Shown piece by piece: positions 9,185-17,940 of a DNA stretch of 64,000 nucleotides. A program made the position numbers and the translations under genes. The notes below the pieces were generated by a model. That model saw only the letters and a program-made list of their open reading frames with translations, did not search any database and had not been told where the DNA came from. How positions within the stretch are numbered: the stretch's first letter is position 1; the number at the start of each line of letters is the position of its first letter. This stretch comes from G051903925 sp051903925 (GTDB lineage: Bacteria > Pseudomonadota > Alphaproteobacteria > Zavarziniales > Zavarziniaceae), in contig NZ_CP173678.1 in the NCBI RefSeq assembly GCF_051903925.1, positions 2,480,001 through 2,544,000 of the forward strand, in the 5' to 3' direction.

Positions 9185-10309
9185 TCAGGCGGCGTTGCGG
9201 GCTTCCAGTCGGTCGACCAGGATGTCCTTCCAGCGTGACAGGCTGCCCAGCGTCAGCGCCAGCAGGTTCGAACGGCGATAGTACAGGTGGCAGTCGAACT
9301 CCCAGGTGAAGCCCATGCCGCCATGGACCTGGATGTTGTTCTTGGCGCAATGCTGGAAGGCCTGCGTCGCCGCGACACGCGCGGTTGCCGCCGCCTCCGG
9401 CAGTTCGGGCGCATTGGTCGACAGCGCCCAGGCGCCGTAATAGGCGTTTGAGCGGGCCAGTTCCTGGGACACATACATGTCGGCCAGCATGTGCTTGATC
9501 GCCTGGAACGAGGCGATCGGCCGGCCGAAGGCATAGCGGCCCTGGGCATAGTCGCAGCCCATCTCCAGCGCGCGGGTGGCGCCGCCCAGCTGCTCGAACG
9601 CGACGAGCACGGCCGCGCGGTCCAGGACCTGGGTCAGCAGCGACCAGCCCTCGCCCGTCTTGCCCAGGGGCTCGGCCGGCGCATTGTTGAAGTCGATCTG
9701 CGCCTGCTTGCGCGTGGGATCGACGCTGGCGACGCGGGTCCGGGTGACGCCGGGGCCGTTCAGGTCGACCAGGAACAGGCTGATGCCGCGCTCGCCCTCG
9801 TCAGAGGTGCGGGCAACGACCACGGCGAAGTCCGCCGCCTCGCCATCCACCACGGGCAGCTTGGTGCCGGAGATCGTGCCGCCGCTGGCGCGGGTCTTGA
9901 TCGCCTTCGGCCCGCTGCCGGCCGGACCCTCGGCCCAGGCCAGCGCGCCGATCAGCGCGCCCTCGGCGATCTTGGGCAGGTACTTCTGCTTCTGCGCATC
10001 CGTGCCGCCGGCCAGGATCGCCTCGGCTGCCAGGTAGACGGTGGACGAGAACGGAATGGCGGCATTGGCCCGGCCCAGTTCCTCGGCGATCACGCACAGT
10101 TCCAGGTAGCCAAGGCCCAGGCCGCCGAACTCTTCGGGGATCGCCGTGCCGGCCCAGCCCATCTCGGCGACGGCCTTCCACAGCGCGGCGTCATGCGTGT
10201 CCGGACCATCGAGCACGCGGCGCACGTCCTTGGGAGAGGATTTCTCGCCCAGGAACTTGCGGGCCTGCTCCCGCAGCAGGACCTGGTCGGACGAGAACTC
10301 GAAATTCAT
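9185..10309 (-). CDS. acyl-CoA dehydrogenase, small subunit type (pair 1)
   Basis: This 374-residue acyl-CoA dehydrogenase family member starts MNFEFSSDQVLLREQ. It keeps the N-terminal helical and middle domains (LAWAEGPAGSGPKA) and the C-terminal helix segment IQVHGGMGFTWEFDCHLYYR. It lacks the EGGT(D/N)E motif seen in the larger neighbour, and the middle domain departs from the usual TEP.aGSD pattern. In heteromeric enzymes of this family the two subunits share the FAD and active sites, which would explain the loss. It is probably the first gene of a two-gene operon with 7911-9155. The ATG at 10309 is preceded by AGGGGAAACGCC. Confidence 0.9.
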   Translation of the reverse strand: MNFEFSSDQVLLREQARKFLGEKSSPKDVRRVLDGPDTHDAALWKAVAEMGWAGTAIPEEFGGLGLGYLELCVIAEELGRANAAIPFSSTVYLAAEAILAGGTDAQKQKYLPKIAEGALIGALAWAEGPAGSGPKAIKTRASGGTISGTKLPVVDGEAADFAVVVARTSDEGERGISLFLVDLNGPGVTRTRVASVDPTRKQAQIDFNNAPAEPLGKTGEGWSLLTQVLDRAAVLVAFEQLGGATRALEMGCDYAQGRYAFGRPIASFQAIKHMLADMYVSQELARSNAYYGAWALSTNAPELPEAAATARVAATQAFQHCAKNNIQVHGGMGFTWEFDCHLYYRRSNLLALTLGSLSRWKDILVDRLEARNAA

Positions 10310-10454
10310 GGCGTTTCCCCTGGTCGCGAACCTTATCGAAATCGGCGCCAACCTAGCGACTGTCGCCGCCAGAGGGAAGGCGCGGAATGCATAGGATTAT
10401 AACCGCTTCCAAACTGCGGAGCCCCGGTGCGCGATCGGCTCAGGCGACGCACCG

Positions 10455-10563
10455 GATGGTCCGAGGAGGCATTCGGCCTCCTCAGCAAGACGACGTTGGC
10501 ATTGCTGAGTAATTCCCAACGTTCGTCATCCTGAGGAGGCTTGAAGAGCCGTCCCGAAGAATG
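10455..10563. repeat. family A palindromic repeat, degenerate inverted pair
   Basis: GAGGAGGC-ATTCG-GCCTCCTC forms a hairpin at 10462-10482. ACGTTGG and CCAACGT flank a central loop. CGTCATCCTGAGGAGGC followed by GTCCCGAAGAATG closes the element. It has the same plan as the element at 33.2 kb but more mismatches. It lies between two acyl-CoA dehydrogenase genes, upstream of the pair-1 operon. Confidence 0.65.
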
Positions 10564-10590
10564 CCTGCCCGTCCGCGCCACCTGGCTGCG

Positions 10591-11730
10591 TCAATACCCG
10601 CGCAGGCGGGCGATGCGGTCGGCGTGGAAGGCGGGATCGCCGAAGACCTCCTGGGCGACGCGGATGCGCTTCATGAACAGGCCGACATCGACGTCGTCCG
10701 TCATGCCCATGCCGCCGAACATCTGCACGCCTTCCTGGCTGGCCAGCTTGGCGACCGAACCTGCCTTGGCCTTGGCCAGCGAGACGATGGGGCCGGCCCC
10801 GTCCGGCTTGGCATCGAGCGTCTGCAGCGCCTTCAGGCTGGCGGCGCGCGCCAGTTCGAGCTCGGTGAACAGGTGGCTGGCGCGATGTTGCAGGGCTTGG
10901 AACTCGCCGATGGTGCGCCCGAACTGCTTGCGCTCCTTCAGATAGTCGACGGTCAGGTCGAAGGTCTGCGAAGCGGAGCCCACAAGCTCCGCGGCGAGGC
11001 CCGCGCGGCCGGCATCGAGGCCCACCGCCAGTGCGCCAAAGCCCTGGTCCAGGGTGCCAAGCACGGCGTCGGCATCGACCTCGACATTGTCCAGGGTCAG
11101 GCGCGCGGCGTTGCGATAGTCGACGAGCACGGTCGCGTCGCGGGCTAGGCCCTTGGCTGCGCCATCGACGAGGAACAGGGTGACGCCGTCCGTCTCGCCC
11201 GCGCTGCCGGCGGTGCGGGCGGCCACGATCAGCGTGTCCGCCGCCGCACCGTCCAGAACCAGCACCTTTGTGCCTGACAGGCGAAAGCCGTTGCCGGACC
11301 GCGTGGCGGTCAGGGCTACGGCCTCGGGCTTGTGCTTGGGCGCCTCGTCCACGGCCAGGGCCAGGACCGCCTCGCCCTTGGCGATGCCGGGCAGGTACTT
11401 CTGCTTCTGCGCGTCAGAGCCGAAGCGGTTCAGCAGGGTCGCGGCGACGACCGCGGTCGAGAGGAGGGGCGAGGGCGTCAGCGTGCGGCCCGCCTCCTCC
11501 AGGATGACGCCCGCCTCGACATAGCCGAGACCGGAGCCGCCAAAGGCTTCGGGCACGAGCACGCCGGCCCAGCCCATCTCGCCCATCGAGCGCCAGAGGT
11601 CGCGGGAGAAGCCAAGGGGATCCTTGGCATCGCGCAGCTTGCGGAAATGGGCGATCGGCGCGTGCTCGCTCAGGAAGCCGCGTGCCGCATCGCGCAGCAT
11701 CGCCTGTTCTTCGGTCAGGACCAGGGGCAT
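10591..11730 (-). CDS. acyl-CoA dehydrogenase, small subunit type (pair 2)
   Basis: This 379-residue acyl-CoA dehydrogenase family protein begins MPLVLTEEQAMLRDAARGF. The ATG at 11730 was chosen because it opens the conserved N-terminal helix, although the frame is open further upstream. The C-terminal segment VQMFGGMGMTDDVDVGLFMKR is family-typical, but the YEGT/EGGT catalytic motif is absent and the middle domain reads LALAVDEAPKHKPE instead of the usual FAD-contacting TEP.aGSD pattern. It is therefore likely a non-catalytic or half-site subunit partnering the product of 11928-13112, which precedes it on the same strand across a repeat element. Confidence 0.9.
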   Translation of the reverse strand: MPLVLTEEQAMLRDAARGFLSEHAPIAHFRKLRDAKDPLGFSRDLWRSMGEMGWAGVLVPEAFGGSGLGYVEAGVILEEAGRTLTPSPLLSTAVVAATLLNRFGSDAQKQKYLPGIAKGEAVLALAVDEAPKHKPEAVALTATRSGNGFRLSGTKVLVLDGAAADTLIVAARTAGSAGETDGVTLFLVDGAAKGLARDATVLVDYRNAARLTLDNVEVDADAVLGTLDQGFGALAVGLDAGRAGLAAELVGSASQTFDLTVDYLKERKQFGRTIGEFQALQHRASHLFTELELARAASLKALQTLDAKPDGAGPIVSLAKAKAGSVAKLASQEGVQMFGGMGMTDDVDVGLFMKRIRVAQEVFGDPAFHADRIARLRGY

Positions 11731-11775
11731 GGGAATGACTTTCGGATGTCTGTCACAGCGGAGCTGCCGGTCCGC

Positions 11776-11880
11776 CGCCCCCACCCCGGCCCTGCCCCAT
11801 CGCAGAGCGACGGGGGACGGAGCGCCGTTGGAACCCTCCCCCGTCCGCAGGATGGGGGAGGGCAGGGTGGGGGCGGGACG
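11776..11880. repeat. family B palindromic repeat, inverted pair
   Basis: The left unit GCCCCCACCCCGGCCC is mirrored by the right unit GGGCAGGGTGGGGGCGGG. Between them CCCTCCCCC at about 11832 pairs with GGGGGAGGG at about 11853. The copy at 62.8 kb shares long stretches with it. It separates the two genes of acyl-CoA dehydrogenase pair 2, so it will appear in their mRNA if they are co-transcribed. Confidence 0.75.
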
Positions 11881-11927
11881 CGACCTGGCTGGTCCGCCTG
11901 GGTTGTCTGAGTGTGCCGTCCGCGCGA

Positions 11928-13112
11928 TCAGGCGCCGGGAAGGGCCAGGATGCGCTTGGAGATGATGTTGAGCTGCACCTCGTTCGTGCCGCCCTCGATC
12001 GAGTTGGCCTTGCTGCGCAGCCAGGCGCGGGGCAGCTGTCCGCCGTTCGAGCGTTCGCTCTCCCATTCCAGGCCATCGGCGCCCTGCGCGTCCATCGCAA
12101 GTTCCAGCGAGCGCTTGTTGATCTCGGCCCCGTAGTACTTGAGGACCGAGGAATAGGCGCCCAGGCCCTGGCCCGCCTTGGCCAGGTCGCGGCCCCGCTC
12201 GACGGCCAGGGCGAAGGACCAGGCGTCGACCTCCAACTCGGCGATGCGGGCCCGCAGCAGCGGATCGGCCAGCTCGCCATCCTTCGATCCGACGGTGTCG
12301 GCCGCGACTTGGCCCAGCGGCCGGCTGACGAACATGCCGCCGGAGCCGCCGCCGATCGTGTCGCGCTCGTGCGTCAGCAGGTACTTGGCGATGTCCCAGC
12401 CCTTGTTCAGCGTGCCGACCAGGTTGCCCTTGGGCACCTTCACGTCGCTGAAGAAGGTCTGGCAGAACGGCGAGTTGCCGGAGATCAGCTTGATCGGGGC
12501 CGTCGAGACGCCCTCGCTCGCCATGTCGAACAGCAGGAACGAGATCCCCTCGTGCTTGGAGGCGTCCTTGTTCGTGCGCACCAGGCAGAAGATCCAGTCC
12601 GCCTTGTCGGCGTAGGAGGTCCAGATCTTGGAGCCGTTGACCAGCCAATGGTCGCCCTTGTCCTCGGCCCGCGTCTGCAGGTTGGCAAGGTCGGAACCGG
12701 CGCCCGGCTCGGAATAGCCCTGGCACCAGCGAATCTCGCCCCGCGCGATGCGGGGCAGGTGTTCCAGCTTCTGCTCGTGGCTGCCGTACTTCAGCAGGGC
12801 CGGCCCCAGCATCCAGATGCCGAAGCTCTCGACCGGGGCCCGGCACTTGCGCTTGGCCATCTCCTCGCGCAGGACCTTGGCCTCGTCGCGGGAAAGGCCG
12901 GCGCCGCCATATTCCTTAGGCCATTCGGGCACGGTCCAGCCCTTGGCCGCCATGCGCTCCAGCCAGACCTTCTCGGCCTCGGAGCGGAAGACCCAGTTGC
13001 GGCCGCCCCAGGTGATGTTGTCCTCCCCCCGCAGCGGCGTGCGCATCTCGGGCGGGCAGTTGGCGTCCAGCCAGGCGCCGGTTTCGGCGCGGAATGTTTC
13101 GAGATCGGACAT
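11928..13112 (-). CDS. acyl-CoA dehydrogenase, large subunit type (pair 2)
   Basis: This 394-residue FAD-dependent dehydrogenase has WCQGYSEPGAGSDLANL (FAD and substrate contacts), HWLVNGSKIWTSYADKAD and a C-terminal SIEGGTNEVQLNII motif in which Glu373 is at the usual catalytic region. The ATG at 13112 begins at the family's N-terminal helix. Together with the 379-residue dehydrogenase downstream it repeats the large+small organisation of the first pair. This suggests two distinct heteromeric enzymes acting on related bulky acyl-CoA substrates. The specificity is not readable from the sequence. Confidence 0.92.
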   Translation of the reverse strand: MSDLETFRAETGAWLDANCPPEMRTPLRGEDNITWGGRNWVFRSEAEKVWLERMAAKGWTVPEWPKEYGGAGLSRDEAKVLREEMAKRKCRAPVESFGIWMLGPALLKYGSHEQKLEHLPRIARGEIRWCQGYSEPGAGSDLANLQTRAEDKGDHWLVNGSKIWTSYADKADWIFCLVRTNKDASKHEGISFLLFDMASEGVSTAPIKLISGNSPFCQTFFSDVKVPKGNLVGTLNKGWDIAKYLLTHERDTIGGGSGGMFVSRPLGQVAADTVGSKDGELADPLLRARIAELEVDAWSFALAVERGRDLAKAGQGLGAYSSVLKYYGAEINKRSLELAMDAQGADGLEWESERSNGGQLPRAWLRSKANSIEGGTNEVQLNIISKRILALPGA

Positions 13113-13193
13113 AAGTGGCGTCTCCCTGACCTTGGCCTGAGAGAAGCCACGAAGCGGCGCCGGTTGCAACGCCTCGGATGACCTGACGCGGCG

Positions 13194-14144
13194 TCAGTCG
13201 GCGCCATCCACGCGGCCAACGGGACAGCCGCGGGGACGGGTCTTGCCCGCGCGGATCAGGGGGCCGAGGGAGCTGTCGGGGCCAAGCGGTCCGGCCAGCG
13301 CGATACGCAGCTCGACGATCAGGCGGTCCGGCCCGTCGGAGCACTCGACCGTCACCCGCTGGCCGGCGCCGGCGCCAAAGGCTTGGTCGAAGGCGCCGCG
13401 AATCTGCTCGGCGCGCAGCCGCTCGCCCAGGCTGTCCTCGAACAGGTCGCGTGGGGTCGCCGCGTTGAGCTGGCGCAGCAGGGCAAGGCTGACGCGGTAA
13501 TAGGCGCCGGGGGCGAGGCCGGAACAGGTGCCATGCTTGACCCATTCATGGCGGTCCAGGGCCGAGCGGCTGCCCGGCATGGCCTGCGCCAGGTCGCGCT
13601 GCACATCGGCCGGCAGGTCGAGCGGCGGCAGGCGCTGCCACGCGCGGTCCCGGCTCAGCCGCTCCTGGCCTGCGGGCACGCCGCAATACTCCGCGTCCTG
13701 CGGCCAAAGGCCGTGCAGGACGAAGTGGGATGCGGCGAAGTCGGCCCCGTCCAGGGCGGCACATTCGGGCAGGCCCGGCTTCGTCTCACAGAAGGCCGGA
13801 TGCCAGGTCACCGCCAGGACGTAGTCCTCCGACGTCGTGGGCCGCGGAAGCGGGGCCGCCTCGGCATTCTCCGCGAGCCGGCCGCACTCGACCTCGACCC
13901 AGCGGCGGGTCGGCTCCGCGCCCGGGACCTCCACCAGGTAGTGGGTGGGCCGGTCCCGGTTCTGGCCGCGCAGGGCGTAGGCCTGACCGGCGCGGACCTG
14001 GACCTGCCCCGGATTGGCGCCGTCGCGGATGGCGCGCGGCGCCGGACACGTCCGCTCCGCCAGGAAAGTCCCGTCCCGCTGTACTTCCGCCCCCGCTGCG
14101 AAGGGCAGGAGCGATAGCGCGATGGCCCAGGCCAGGCGCCGCAT
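13194..14144 (-). CDS. secreted ribonuclease T2 family protein
   Basis: This 316-residue protein begins with a signal peptide (MRRLAWAIALSLLPFAAGA, probable cleavage after residue 19), so it acts in the periplasm or outside the cell. Both RNase T2 active-site motifs are present: HGLWP at 144-148 (CAS I) and HEWVKHGTC at 199-207 (CAS II), with the catalytic His residues intact. The enzyme cleaves RNA via 2',3'-cyclic phosphates, probably to scavenge nucleotides or phosphate. About 100 extra residues precede the catalytic domain and may be a separate N-terminal domain. Its ATG overlaps the stop of the upstream dioxygenase gene by three bases (ATGA arrangement). Confidence 0.93.
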   Translation of the reverse strand: MRRLAWAIALSLLPFAAGAEVQRDGTFLAERTCPAPRAIRDGANPGQVQVRAGQAYALRGQNRDRPTHYLVEVPGAEPTRRWVEVECGRLAENAEAAPLPRPTTSEDYVLAVTWHPAFCETKPGLPECAALDGADFAASHFVLHGLWPQDAEYCGVPAGQERLSRDRAWQRLPPLDLPADVQRDLAQAMPGSRSALDRHEWVKHGTCSGLAPGAYYRVSLALLRQLNAATPRDLFEDSLGERLRAEQIRGAFDQAFGAGAGQRVTVECSDGPDRLIVELRIALAGPLGPDSSLGPLIRAGKTRPRGCPVGRVDGAD

Positions 14145-14959
14145 CAGCCGAACTGGAAGCCCGAGATGGGCTTGCCCATCATCCGGCCGGAATAGTCGCG
14201 GGTGCAGGGATCGTCGAAGGCGGCCCCGGCGACGACCATCAGCGGCATCAGGTGCTCTTCGCGCGGATGGCACAGGCGGGCGCCGGGAGCGGTCGCCCAG
14301 ATCTCCAGGTATTCGTCGCGGTGATGCGCGTCGTTGTAGGCGGCCGTCCGCAGCCACTTGTCAAAGCTGCCGGCCGCCTCGTCCGCCGCGGCATTCGGGC
14401 CGCGCAGCGCCGCCAGGTTGTGAAAGGAATTGCCGCTGCCGACGATCAGGACGCCCTCGTCCCGCAGGACGCGCAGCACCTGACCCAGGCGGATGTGGAA
14501 CTTCGCATGCATGTCGGCCCGCAGCGACATCTGAAGGATCGGCACGTCCGCGTCAGGGAACATCTGCATCAGGGGCACGAACACGCCATGGTCATAGCCG
14601 CGCTCCCGATCGACCTTAACGGCGATCCCAGCCCCTTCCAGCAGCGCCTGGACGCGGGCGCCCAGGTCCGGTGCGCCAGGTGCGGGGTAGGACAGGTGGT
14701 AGGTGTGATCGGGAAAACCGTAATAGTCGAACAGCATGCCCGGTGCCGGCCCGACATTGAGCGTCACCACCTCCTCCTCCCAATGGGCGGAGATCAGCAG
14801 GATCGCCTTGGGCTTGCCGCCGACGTGCTTCTCGACCGAACGCAGGTAGGCGCGCAGGTGATCGAACTCCGCCTGGATGGGGGCGGGCCACGTCATGTCG
14901 AAACAGGGGCCCCCGCCATGGGAGACGAACAAAGTGGGAAGGCGGCGGGCTGGCTGCAT
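14144..14959 (-). CDS. DODA-type extradiol aromatic ring-opening dioxygenase
   Basis: The 271-residue product matches the class III extradiol (LigB-like) dioxygenases related to 4,5-DOPA dioxygenase and YgiD. The putative metal ligands are His14 in FVSHGGGP, His59 in ISAHWEEE and a C-terminal His in CHPREEHLMPL. HTYHLSYPAPG and ERGYDHGVFVPL are further conserved pieces. The enzyme would open catecholic rings with O2 and a divalent metal, and the natural substrate in bacteria is usually unknown. It is translationally coupled to the RNase T2 gene, though a functional link is not obvious. The start ATG at 14959 opens directly before the first strand. Confidence 0.9.
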   Translation of the reverse strand: MQPARRLPTLFVSHGGGPCFDMTWPAPIQAEFDHLRAYLRSVEKHVGGKPKAILLISAHWEEEVVTLNVGPAPGMLFDYYGFPDHTYHLSYPAPGAPDLGARVQALLEGAGIAVKVDRERGYDHGVFVPLMQMFPDADVPILQMSLRADMHAKFHIRLGQVLRVLRDEGVLIVGSGNSFHNLAALRGPNAAADEAAGSFDKWLRTAAYNDAHHRDEYLEIWATAPGARLCHPREEHLMPLMVVAGAAFDDPCTRDYSGRMMGKPISGFQFG

Positions 14960-15039
14960 GGGCGGTCTGCTCTTGGCGGCGCAGGGGAAATCCTGCACGC
15001 CAGAGAGTGGGCGGCGTGCCCGGCCTTTGCGAGTCCTTC

Positions 15040-15666
15040 ATGAGCCCGGGACAGGTTCAATCAACGTTGCAGGATCAGCAACGGGAGCTGTGCGCGATCC
15101 TGCGCAGCAGCCCATTGCTGATGGAGGTGCTGGGCATAGCCCGCGCGGCGGCATTGCCCGATTGGCGCCTTGTCTCGGGCGCCGTGTGGCAGACCGTCTG
15201 GAACGCGCGGACCGGCCGGTCGCTGGACTATGGGATCAAGGACTTCGACCTGTCCTACTTCGATGGCCGCGATTTGTCCTGGGACGCGGAGGACGTTGAG
15301 ATCCGCCGCGTCGCCGCCCTGGCGCCGCCGGAATTGCGCGCGCGGATCGAGGTGCGCAACCAGGCGCGCGTGCACCTGTGGTTCCCGGAGCGGTTCGGCG
15401 AGCCCTATGCGCCGCTGTCGAGCACGGACCAGTCGCTGACCCGCTTCGTGGCTGCGGTCCACACCGTCGCCGTGCGGCTGGAGGCCGACGATACGATCAG
15501 CGTGGCGGCGCCGTTCGGCCTGGAGGACGTCTTTGCGATGCGCATGCGGCCGAACCCGGCGCGCGTGCTGTCGATCCATTGGGATGCGGCGGTCGCCAGC
15601 GCGCGAGGCCGCTGGCCGGAGGTGGAGGTGGTCCCCGCGGTGGTCCCCATGGCAAATCGGGATTAG
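15040..15666 (+). CDS. nucleotidyltransferase-like protein (DUF925 / NTP_transf_6)
   Basis: This 208-residue cytosolic protein has the hallmarks of the NTP_transf_6 family. ALPDWRLVSGAVWQTVWN comes near the N-terminus, followed by GIKDFDLSYFD, whose acidic residues resemble the metal-binding DxD of nucleotidyltransferases, and RVHLWFPERFG. Family members are widespread in bacteria but have no established reaction. The ATG at 15040 is preferred over an in-frame start 33 bases upstream because it fits the family N-terminus. It stands alone between the divergent dioxygenase gene and the LLM operon. Confidence 0.85.
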   Translation: MSPGQVQSTLQDQQRELCAILRSSPLLMEVLGIARAAALPDWRLVSGAVWQTVWNARTGRSLDYGIKDFDLSYFDGRDLSWDAEDVEIRRVAALAPPELRARIEVRNQARVHLWFPERFGEPYAPLSSTDQSLTRFVAAVHTVAVRLEADDTISVAAPFGLEDVFAMRMRPNPARVLSIHWDAAVASARGRWPEVEVVPAVVPMANRD

Positions 15667-15742
15667 GCTTTGCTTCGGCCCCGCAAGAGGGCAGGTCACG
15701 CGCCGCAAAGGCCGGACCAACGACAGAAGCGGAGGAAGCGCC

Positions 15743-17008
15743 ATGAAGTTCGGGGTGTTCTACGAGATCCAGCTGCCGACACCGCATGACGAGGGGGCGG
15801 AGCAGCGGGCCTTTCGCGAGGCGCTGGAGCATGTCGAGCTGGCCGACCGGCTGGGCATCCAGCACATGTGGGGCGTGGAGCACCATTTCCTGGACGACCA
15901 CGCCCTGTCCTCCGCGCCCGAGGTCTGGCTGGCGGCCGCCGCCGCCCGGACCCGTCAGATCCGCATCGGGCACGGTATCGTGTGCATGCCGCCCGGCTTC
16001 AACCATCCCGCCCATGTGGCCGAGCGGATCGCCACGCTGGACCACATTTCCGGCGGGCGGGTGGAGTTCGGCACCGGCGAAAGCTCCTCCCGCATGGAGC
16101 TGGAGGGGTTCGGCGTCGATGCGCCCAGCAAGCGCCGCGCCTATCTGGAGGCGCTGGAGCAGACCTGCAACATGATGGCAATGACGCCCTATCCCGGATT
16201 CCAGGGCGAATTCTTCTCCATGCCGTGCCGCAACATCGTGCCGAAGCCCTATCAGCGGCCGCATCCGCCGCTTTGGGTCGCGGGCAAGCCGGACGTCGCG
16301 GCCAGCCATGGCATGGGCTGCCTGGGCTTCAACGTCGTCGGCGGGACCCAGGCCAGGATCATGGTCGACCAGTACTACCGTACGATTGCGGAGGATTGCG
16401 TCCCCATCGGCCATGCCGTGAACGCCAACATCGCCGTCATGGCGATGATGCACTGCGACACCGACCAGGCGCGCGCCGAGGAACATGGCGAGCATCTGAA
16501 GTTCTTTGGCTACACCATCGGCAAGTACTACCTGGACGGCAAGGTGGTGCCGGGCCGCGGCGATGCCTGGGGCGACTTCATGGCCCTGAAGGATACCTAT
16601 CCCCATATGGGCGACAGCCCGACCAACGCCATCGGCACGCCGGATCATATCCGCCGCCATATCCGCGCGCTGCAGGACGCGGGCGTCGACCAGGTCCTGC
16701 TGATGCACCAGGCGGGGCGCCTGGACCACGAGCGCAATTGCCGCTCGCTGGAACTGTTCGCCCGCGAGGTGATGCCTGAGTTCGTGGAGAAGGAGGACCT
16801 GCGCGAGCGGCAGAAGGCCGAGCGCCTGGCCCCTTTCGTGGAGAAGGCCCTGGCACGCAAGAAGCACCTGCCCATGCCGGCGGAACTTCCCGTGGTCGAG
16901 CCCTATGGCCGGTTCAGCCATTTCGCGACAGAGAAGGACCACGAGCTGGAGCGCAGCGGCACCTCGTCCGCGACCGCCGGCGCCCTGGGCCTGAGGCAGA
17001 GCGCATGA
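15743..17008 (+). CDS. LLM-class flavin-dependent oxidoreductase
   Basis: This 421-residue protein of the bacterial-luciferase-like TIM-barrel superfamily begins MKFGVFYEIQLP and continues with LADRLGIQHMWGVEHHF, IRIGHGIVCMPPGFNHP and FGTGESSSRMELEGFG. These positions contact FMN or F420 and the substrate. Such enzymes are two-component monooxygenases or F420-dependent dehydrogenases, and a flavin reductase partner is not adjacent. The ATG at 15743 follows a good GGAGGAAG site. It overlaps the SMP-30 gene by four bases and heads a likely four-gene operon to 19475. The substrate is unknown. Confidence 0.92.
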   Translation: MKFGVFYEIQLPTPHDEGAEQRAFREALEHVELADRLGIQHMWGVEHHFLDDHALSSAPEVWLAAAAARTRQIRIGHGIVCMPPGFNHPAHVAERIATLDHISGGRVEFGTGESSSRMELEGFGVDAPSKRRAYLEALEQTCNMMAMTPYPGFQGEFFSMPCRNIVPKPYQRPHPPLWVAGKPDVAASHGMGCLGFNVVGGTQARIMVDQYYRTIAEDCVPIGHAVNANIAVMAMMHCDTDQARAEEHGEHLKFFGYTIGKYYLDGKVVPGRGDAWGDFMALKDTYPHMGDSPTNAIGTPDHIRRHIRALQDAGVDQVLLMHQAGRLDHERNCRSLELFAREVMPEFVEKEDLRERQKAERLAPFVEKALARKKHLPMPAELPVVEPYGRFSHFATEKDHELERSGTSSATAGALGLRQSA

Positions 17009-17916
17009 GGGAACTGGCCTCGGGCCTGGCCTTTCCCGAAGGACCGGTGGCGCTGCCGGATGGCAGCGTGCTGGTCGTGGAGATCCAGGCCGGCCGCCTG
17101 ACGCGCGTCTGGGGTGAGGGGCGGACGGAGACGGTGGCGCAGCTGGGCGGCGGTCCCAATGGCGCTGCGATGGGGCCGGATGGTGCCTGCTACATCTGCA
17201 ACAATGGCGGCGCGGCGACCCATCCGGACGGCAGCTTCATGCTGCCGCCCGATCCGCCGGCCGATGGCGGCGGCGGCCGGATCGAGCGCGTGAACCTGGC
17301 GACGGGCAAGGTCGAGCGGGTGCTGGACCGCATCGACGGGGTTGCCCTGAACGGCCCCAACGACCTGGTCTTCGACGACCAGGGCGGCTTCTATTTCAGC
17401 GACATGGGCAAGGGGCGGGGCCGCGCGCTCGACCGCGGCGTGGTCTGGTACGCGAAGGCGGATGGCACGGGTGCGCGCCAGGTGGTCTATCCCATGCTGC
17501 TGCCCAATGGCGTGGGCCTGTCGCCGGACGGGAAGACGCTCTATGTGGCCGAGACGCCGACAGCGCGCCTGTTCGCCTTCGACGTGACGGGACCGGGGGT
17601 CGTCGCGTCCAGCCATCCGCTGATCCCGGGTCGGTTCGTGGGGGCGGGCGCCGGCCCCGTGTTCTTCGATTCGCTGGCCGTCGATGCGGCGGGAACTGTC
17701 CATGTTGCGACGCTGTTCAACGGCGGCATCACGTCCTTTGCGCCCGACGGGTCCAGCATCAGGCACGTGGCCACCGGCGATCCCTTCACCACCAACCTGT
17801 GCTTCGGGGGGGCGGATATGCGGACCGCCTATGTCACGTTGTCGGGGGCGGGCCGCCTGGTTGCGATGGACTGGCCCAGCGCCGGCCTGCGCCTGCCCCA
17901 TGGCGGCTGGGCCTGA
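17005..17916 (+). CDS. SMP-30/gluconolactonase/LRE family hydrolase
   Basis: This 303-residue six-bladed beta-propeller protein has the SMP-30 pattern: LASGLAFPEGPVALPDG at the N-terminus with the metal-binding Glu, LNGPNDLVFDDQGGFYFSD in the middle, and NGVGLSPDGKTLYVAET, where Asn and Asp bind the metal. The family hydrolyses lactones with a divalent cation. Coupled by an ATGA overlap to an LLM-type oxygenase, it could open a lactone formed by Baeyer-Villiger-type oxygenation. That is inference from context, not proof. Confidence 0.92.
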   Translation: MRELASGLAFPEGPVALPDGSVLVVEIQAGRLTRVWGEGRTETVAQLGGGPNGAAMGPDGACYICNNGGAATHPDGSFMLPPDPPADGGGGRIERVNLATGKVERVLDRIDGVALNGPNDLVFDDQGGFYFSDMGKGRGRALDRGVVWYAKADGTGARQVVYPMLLPNGVGLSPDGKTLYVAETPTARLFAFDVTGPGVVASSHPLIPGRFVGAGAGPVFFDSLAVDAAGTVHVATLFNGGITSFAPDGSSIRHVATGDPFTTNLCFGGADMRTAYVTLSGAGRLVAMDWPSAGLRLPHGGWA

Positions 17917-17940
17917 GACCGCAGCAGCAGGAGAGAGAGC

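Noticed and set aside
7911..13112. Steroid or cholesterol degradation cluster
   Set aside because: Only the paired dehydrogenases resemble that pathway. No ring-cleavage, 3-ketosteroid or Mce import genes are present in the window.
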